Source of the DNA: JAJYTI01 sp035302145
Lineage (GTDB): Bacteria > Bacteroidota > Bacteroidia > Flavobacteriales > Flavobacteriaceae
Length of the DNA: 9,302 nt
Direction: 5' to 3'
NCBI GenBank assembly: GCA_035302145.1
Contig: DATGSX010000069.1
Location: 1-9,302, forward strand
The notes beneath the pieces are model-generated. The model was not told the DNA's origin. It saw nothing but the letters and a program-made list of their open reading frames with translations, and did no database searches. The translations under genes and the position numbers were made by a program. Below are positions 5,710-9,302 of this stretch, one piece after another; position 1 is the first letter of the stretch, and every line of letters begins with the position of its first letter.

Positions 5710-6201
5710 ATGAAAAAGTATGTATTTATCCTTCTTTTTGCTGGATTACTTAGCAGTTGTGGAAACAGCGAAAAGAAAAAATCCGAGCCAGTTACTATTG
5801 GCACACAGTCCACTGATACCAAACCTAAACAAACTCCAACAAAAGCTTTGACTGCCGATGATATGATCGACATGAATAATAAAGGGGTAGGAGTGATTAA
5901 ATCTGTTACGTTAGGTGAAATCGATCTAGCATTGGCCACCAGAGGGGAAGAAGTGTTTAACGCCAACTGTACGGCTTGTCACAAAACCGATCGAAAGTTT
6001 ATTGGTCCTGCAATGGAAGGGGTAGTAGATCGCCGTGCACCAGAATGGATAATGAACATGATATTAGATCCAGAGCTTATGGTAAAGGAAGACCCTATAG
6101 CAAGACAACTTCTTATAGACTATAATGGATCACCAATGGCGAATCAAAACATATCAGAAGAAGATGCTCGTGCGCTATTAGAGTATTTCCGAACCTTATA
6201 A
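5710..6201 (+). CDS. Lipoprotein monohaem cytochrome c of the nos cluster
   Basis: The 163-residue precursor starts with a lipoprotein signal, MKKYVFILLFAGLLSSC, with lipobox LSSC and acylated Cys17. A charged, Lys/Thr/Pro-rich flexible linker (about 18-45) follows. The class I cytochrome c domain has haem attachment motif CTACH (Cys87, Cys90, His91) and probable axial ligand Met143 in GSPMANQ. The ATG at 5710 is used because the in-frame extension to a TTG at 5650 would run through the -33/-7 promoter and precede the signal peptide. Monohaem cytochromes c accompany clade II nosZ genes and are thought to hand electrons to NosZ. That role here is inferred from its place 39 bp upstream of nosZ. 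The tether implies it works at a membrane surface on the periplasmic side. It is the first gene of the run and carries the only clear promoter. Confidence 0.9.
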   Translation: MKKYVFILLFAGLLSSCGNSEKKKSEPVTIGTQSTDTKPKQTPTKALTADDMIDMNNKGVGVIKSVTLGEIDLALATRGEEVFNANCTACHKTDRKFIGPAMEGVVDRRAPEWIMNMILDPELMVKEDPIARQLLIDYNGSPMANQNISEEDARALLEYFRTL

Positions 6202-6240
6202 AAAAATAAAATAACAACCAATTATATATCTTAAATTACT

Positions 6241-8217
6241 ATGAAACAGACAATTAGATTATTATTTGTAGGTGCTGCTTTGGCAATGCTTACAGCCTGT
6301 AATCCTGGAGGGGCCAATGGAAGTAGGACCTCCTCAAGTTCAGGCGGCTCAGCAGCTGAGCGCGTTTATGTAGCGCCAGGCGAGCATGATGAATATTACG
6401 GGTTTTTATCCGGTGGATTTGATGGGCAAATTTCCGTTTACGGAATTCCATCTGGTAGGCTTTTTAAAACTATTCCAGTGTTTTCACAAGTACCTATGAA
6501 TGGGTATGGATACACGGAAGAGACCAAGCCTATGCTACAAACCTCTTATGGTTTTGTGCCTTGGGATGATTTACATCACCCAGATATATCACAAACTAAT
6601 GGGGAGCTAGATGGACGTTGGATTTTTGCAAATGGAGTGAATACACCTAGGATTGCGCGTATCGATTTAGAAGATTTCGAAACAGCAGAAATAATCGAAA
6701 TTCCTAATAGTGCAGGGAACCACAGTTCTGCTTTCGTAACTGAAAATACAGAATATGTTGTAGCAGGAACACGTTTCTCTGTTCCAATTCCTCAGCAAGA
6801 TATGCCGATCGACGAATACAAAGGAAACTTTAAAGGTACTATATCATTTATTAGCGTAGACCAAGATTCGGGTGAAATGGATTTATCTTTCCAACTATTA
6901 TTACCAGGGTTTAACTATGACTTAGGACATCCAGGTAGAGATCAATCCCACGGTTGGTTCTTCTTTACAACCTATAATACGGAAGAAGCTCATACCTTAC
7001 AGGAAGTAAATGCATCACAAAACGATAAGGACTTTATCGTAGCGATTAACTGGAAGAAAGCAGAGGAATATTTAAAGCAAGGAAAAGGAAAAACAGTCCC
7101 AGCTAAATATTATCATAATAAGTTTGACGTAAATACCCATACAGCTACTTCTACTATAAAAGAGGAAGTTACTATTCTAGATGCTATGGAATTGCCAGGT
7201 GTTGCATACTTTATTCCAACACCTAAATCTCCACACGGCGTAGATGTAGATCCATCTGGAGAATACATTATTGGAAACGGAAAGCTATCTGCAAACTTAA
7301 CAGTACACTCTTTCTCCAAAATGTTAGACGCAATCGAAAACGAGCGTTTTGAAGGAGAACAATACGGAATTCCAATCTTGAATTTCGAAGATGTATTGGC
7401 AGGAGTAGTACCACAGCCAGGTTTAGGACCACTACATACGGAGTTTGATGATAAAGGATATGCTTATACCACTTTCTTTATCTCTTCGGAGGTCGTAAAG
7501 TGGAAGTTAGGAACTTGGGAGGTAATAGACAGACAAGATTCGTTCTACTCACCAGGACACTTAGTTATTCCAGGAGGTAACAGTAGAAAACCAGACGGTA
7601 AGTATATGGTTACTATGAATAAAATTACAAAGGATAGGTTCCTACCTGTAGGTCCTGAATTAAGTCACGCCGCACAATTATTCGATATTACCGGCGATAA
7701 GATGGAGCTATTGCTTGATTTCCCAACGGTAGCGGAACCACACTATGCGGCAATGATTCACGCAGATAAGATTAAAAATAAAACTAGACAGATTTATAAA
7801 CTGAGTGAAAACAAGCACAAAAGAGTAGTTAAAAGTCCTGGTGAAACACGTGTAGAACGTGATGGGAAAAATGTACACGTTTATATGTCTATGATTCGTA
7901 GCCACTTTACACCAGACAATATTGAAGGGATTAAAGTAGGAGACAAAGTGTTCTTCCACATTACTAACTTAGAGCAAGATTTCGATATTCCTCACGGCTT
8001 TGCAATTTTAGGAAATAATAACGCAGAAATGCTCATTATGCCAGGACAAACAGAAACCCTGACTTGGGAGCCAAAAGAAGTAGGAGTATGGCCATTCTAC
8101 TGTACTGACTTCTGTTCGGCACTACACCAGGAAATGTCTGGGTATGTTAGAGTATCACCAGAAGATTCCGACATTGAATTGTCATGGGCACTGGATGACT
8201 CTAAATTCACTGAGTAA
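6241..8217 (+). CDS. nosZ: Nitrous oxide reductase, clade II, predicted lipoprotein
   Basis: The 658-residue copper enzyme reduces N2O to N2 as a terminal electron acceptor in the periplasm. The seven-bladed propeller carries the CuZ ligands His112, His113 (LHHPD), His161 (GNHSS), His332 (SPHGVD), His399 (GPLHTE), His440 (SPGHL) and His501 (EPHYA). The C-terminal cupredoxin domain carries CuA with His585 (DIPHGF) and the motif CTDFCSALHQEM (Cys621, Cys625, His629, Met632). All expected metal ligands are present. The Trp of the clade I motif CSWFC is replaced by Asp623. The signal has no twin-arginine motif, so it is Sec-type, as in clade II. It ends in lipobox LTAC with Cys20, followed by a Gly/Ser-rich linker to about residue 39, so mature NosZ is probably membrane-anchored. 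It follows the cytochrome gene without an intervening terminator; a strong hairpin lies downstream. Confidence 0.97.
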   Translation: MKQTIRLLFVGAALAMLTACNPGGANGSRTSSSSGGSAAERVYVAPGEHDEYYGFLSGGFDGQISVYGIPSGRLFKTIPVFSQVPMNGYGYTEETKPMLQTSYGFVPWDDLHHPDISQTNGELDGRWIFANGVNTPRIARIDLEDFETAEIIEIPNSAGNHSSAFVTENTEYVVAGTRFSVPIPQQDMPIDEYKGNFKGTISFISVDQDSGEMDLSFQLLLPGFNYDLGHPGRDQSHGWFFFTTYNTEEAHTLQEVNASQNDKDFIVAINWKKAEEYLKQGKGKTVPAKYYHNKFDVNTHTATSTIKEEVTILDAMELPGVAYFIPTPKSPHGVDVDPSGEYIIGNGKLSANLTVHSFSKMLDAIENERFEGEQYGIPILNFEDVLAGVVPQPGLGPLHTEFDDKGYAYTTFFISSEVVKWKLGTWEVIDRQDSFYSPGHLVIPGGNSRKPDGKYMVTMNKITKDRFLPVGPELSHAAQLFDITGDKMELLLDFPTVAEPHYAAMIHADKIKNKTRQIYKLSENKHKRVVKSPGETRVERDGKNVHVYMSMIRSHFTPDNIEGIKVGDKVFFHITNLEQDFDIPHGFAILGNNNAEMLIMPGQTETLTWEPKEVGVWPFYCTDFCSALHQEMSGYVRVSPEDSDIELSWALDDSKFTE

Positions 8218-8269
8218 TATTCCAAGGAACATTCATATTGTTTAAGGTTTGATAAGTAATACTTGGAAA

Positions 8270-8301
8270 AATAGCGGAACTAACGTGTTAGTTCCGCTAT
8301 T
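8270..8301. terminator. Strong hairpin between nosZ and the membrane protein gene
   Basis: AATAGCGGAACTAAC (8270-8284) and GTTAGTTCCGCTATT (8287-8301) are perfectly complementary over 15 bp with a 2-nt centre. On the plus strand the stem is followed by eight A residues, not T, so it is not a standard terminator in the nos direction. On the minus strand it is a textbook terminator (A-tract, stem, then TTTTTCC). For nosZ mRNA it more likely acts as a 3' stabiliser or processing point. Confidence 0.7.
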
Positions 8302-8319
8302 AAAAAAAACAAATAATAC

Positions 8320-8934
8320 ATGAAGAAGGCTAGCATATTAATGATTATTGGCGCTGTATTGGTGCTCAGTTTATTTTACTTTCCGTTATGGAATGTAACA
8401 TTAATTGCACCACAATATCCACCACCAGGATTAGGAATGGAAATTTATATCGATGGTTTAAAAGATGTTCGTGAAGGAGATATCACTAATATCGATATTA
8501 TGAACCACTATATAGGTATGAAACCGATTCCTAAACCCAATGAAATGTGGGAGTTTAGTGTTTTCCCAATCGTTGTAGGTGTAATGGGAGGAATTGGATT
8601 ATTAATAGGAGTATTAGGATTTATAGGAAAAGTAAAGCCAAATGCAATTTTAGGATGGTTTGTACTTATGAGTATTCTTGGAATACTTGGAATGTATGAC
8701 TTTAACCTATGGCTAATAGATTATGGGAGCAATTTAGATCCGAATGCCATCATGAGTTTTGTGGATGTCCATGGAAATCCTATGAAATATAAACCACCTC
8801 TTTGGGGCCATAAAAAACTATTGAATTTTGATACGTATTCCCAACCTGCATTAGGAGGTTATTTAATGTTTGTCGGTATGGGACTTGTGTTTCTTTCTTA
8901 CATCCTAGGGAGAAAATCAGTAAAGAAAAACTAA
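8320..8934 (+). CDS. Four-helix membrane protein of the nos cluster, NosB-like by position
   Basis: The 204-residue protein has predicted membrane segments at about 5-25, 81-104, 108-126 and 179-197. Two long loops (26-80 and 127-178), probably periplasmic, separate them. Loop 1 contains PQYPPPGLGMEIYIDGL (31-47) and NHYIGMKPIPKP (62-73); loop 2 contains DVHGNPMKYKPP and LWGHKK. It lacks Cys residues and known catalytic motifs, but its His and Met residues in NHYIGM and HGNPM could bind copper or haem. It sits between nosZ and nosL, with nosL starting 2 nt after its stop, so the two are surely cotranscribed. In clade II clusters the gene after nosZ often encodes the membrane protein NosB, of unclear function. 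I infer a similar role from position and topology, not from recognised homology, so no symbol is given. Confidence 0.75.
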   Translation: MKKASILMIIGAVLVLSLFYFPLWNVTLIAPQYPPPGLGMEIYIDGLKDVREGDITNIDIMNHYIGMKPIPKPNEMWEFSVFPIVVGVMGGIGLLIGVLGFIGKVKPNAILGWFVLMSILGILGMYDFNLWLIDYGSNLDPNAIMSFVDVHGNPMKYKPPLWGHKKLLNFDTYSQPALGGYLMFVGMGLVFLSYILGRKSVKKN

Positions 8935-8936
8935 AT

Positions 8937-9302
8937 ATGAGATCAATATTTTTAATTCTATTTGTTGTCGCTGGTTTGTTAACCTCTTGCGATAAATCAC
9001 CACAGCCTATAAACTACGGAGAAGAGGAATGCCACTTTTGTAGAATGGGCATAGTTGATGCAACACATGCCGCACAAGTAGTTACCGAAAAAGGGAGAAA
9101 CTATAAGTTCGATGCAACAGAGTGTATGATTAATTTCCTGCGAACAGAAATGGAGGAGGATAAAATGTTGCATGTACTTTCTGCCAATCTTAAAGATCCA
9201 GGAACACTTATTAATGTATACGATGCAACTTTTATTATATCTGAGAATATACCTAGCCCAATGGGCGCATTTCTATCTGCTTTAAACAGTAAAGAAGCAG
9301 CA
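8937..9302 (+). CDS. nosL: NosL copper chaperone lipoprotein, C-terminus outside window
   Basis: The first 122 codons are present and the frame is still open at the window end. The lipoprotein signal MRSIFLILFVVAGLLTSC has acylated Cys18. It is followed by the NosL copper-binding signature ECHFCRM with Cys32, Cys35 and Met37. Further on are the conserved stretches YKFDATECMINFL (the domain that senses or holds the site next to the CxxCxM motif) and DPGTLINVYDATFI. NosL is an outer- or cytoplasmic-membrane-bound Cu(I) protein that supplies copper to apo-NosZ, working with the NosDFY transporter. nosDFY genes would be expected to the right, beyond the window. The start is 2 nt after the preceding stop, indicating tight translational linkage with the four-helix protein. 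NosL is usually somewhat longer than what is visible here, so a modest C-terminal part is missing. Confidence 0.93.
   Translation, partial: MRSIFLILFVVAGLLTSCDKSPQPINYGEEECHFCRMGIVDATHAAQVVTEKGRNYKFDATECMINFLRTEMEEDKMLHVLSANLKDPGTLINVYDATFIISENIPSPMGAFLSALNSKEAA

Noticed and set aside
8220..8268. TTCCAAG / CTTGGAA inverted repeat after nosZ
   Set aside because: Only 7 bp with a 35-nt loop; far weaker than the adjacent 15-bp stem and likely chance.
1..9302. CRISPR array, tRNA/rRNA, defence or prophage genes
   Set aside because: No regularly spaced repeats, cloverleaf-like sequence or matching coding frames were seen; the gene content is housekeeping plus a nos cluster.

Overview
The window looks like a chromosomal segment of a Bacteroidota bacterium, most likely a member of the Flavobacteriaceae. 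The DNA is AT-rich by eye. Genes lack a recognisable Shine-Dalgarno sequence and have A-rich leaders instead. Several starts are preceded by the Bacteroidota -7 promoter element TAnnTTTG (TATGTTTG before the guanine deaminase, TAACTTTG before kdsA, TACCTTTG before typA, TACATTTG before the cytochrome c gene). The family-level placement is inference.

Left part (1-5000), housekeeping genes. The left edge holds the first 25 codons of an IS3-family transposase OrfA on the minus strand, cut by the window. It is followed by about 350 bp with no convincing gene, ending in a hairpin. Next come guanine deaminase (+), then convergent kdsA (-, KDO-8-phosphate synthase, metal-dependent type) across a shared terminator-like hairpin. 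A 56-residue two-helix membrane protein (+) with its own terminator follows, then the ribosome-associated GTPase typA/bipA (+). A perfect 16-bp bidirectional terminator separates typA from the converging Rrf2 gene.

Right part (5000-9302), a nitrous oxide reductase (nos) locus of the clade II, Sec-exported type. A minus-strand Rrf2 regulator with three conserved cysteines is divergent from a plus-strand run: lipoprotein monohaem cytochrome c, nosZ, a four-helix membrane protein, and nosL (cut by the right edge). NosZ has all seven CuZ histidines and the CuA binding motif. It and the cytochrome both carry a lipobox, so electron donor and terminal reductase appear to be membrane-anchored. NosL is the copper chaperone for NosZ maturation. 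The four-helix protein occupies the position of the clade II accessory membrane protein NosB.

The 240-bp divergent region is rich in regulatory structure. It has two TGAT-N4-ATCA palindromes of FNR/CRP type, one centred about 41 bp before the predicted cytochrome start of transcription. It also has an 18-bp palindrome over the -7 element and nested inverted repeats. This suggests joint control by an anaerobic activator and an Fe-S or NO-responsive Rrf2 protein. A strong hairpin after nosZ lacks a plus-strand U-tract and may set nosZ message level relative to the downstream genes. I see no CRISPR array, tRNA, rRNA or defence system. The most novel material is the nos control region and the poorly characterised membrane protein.
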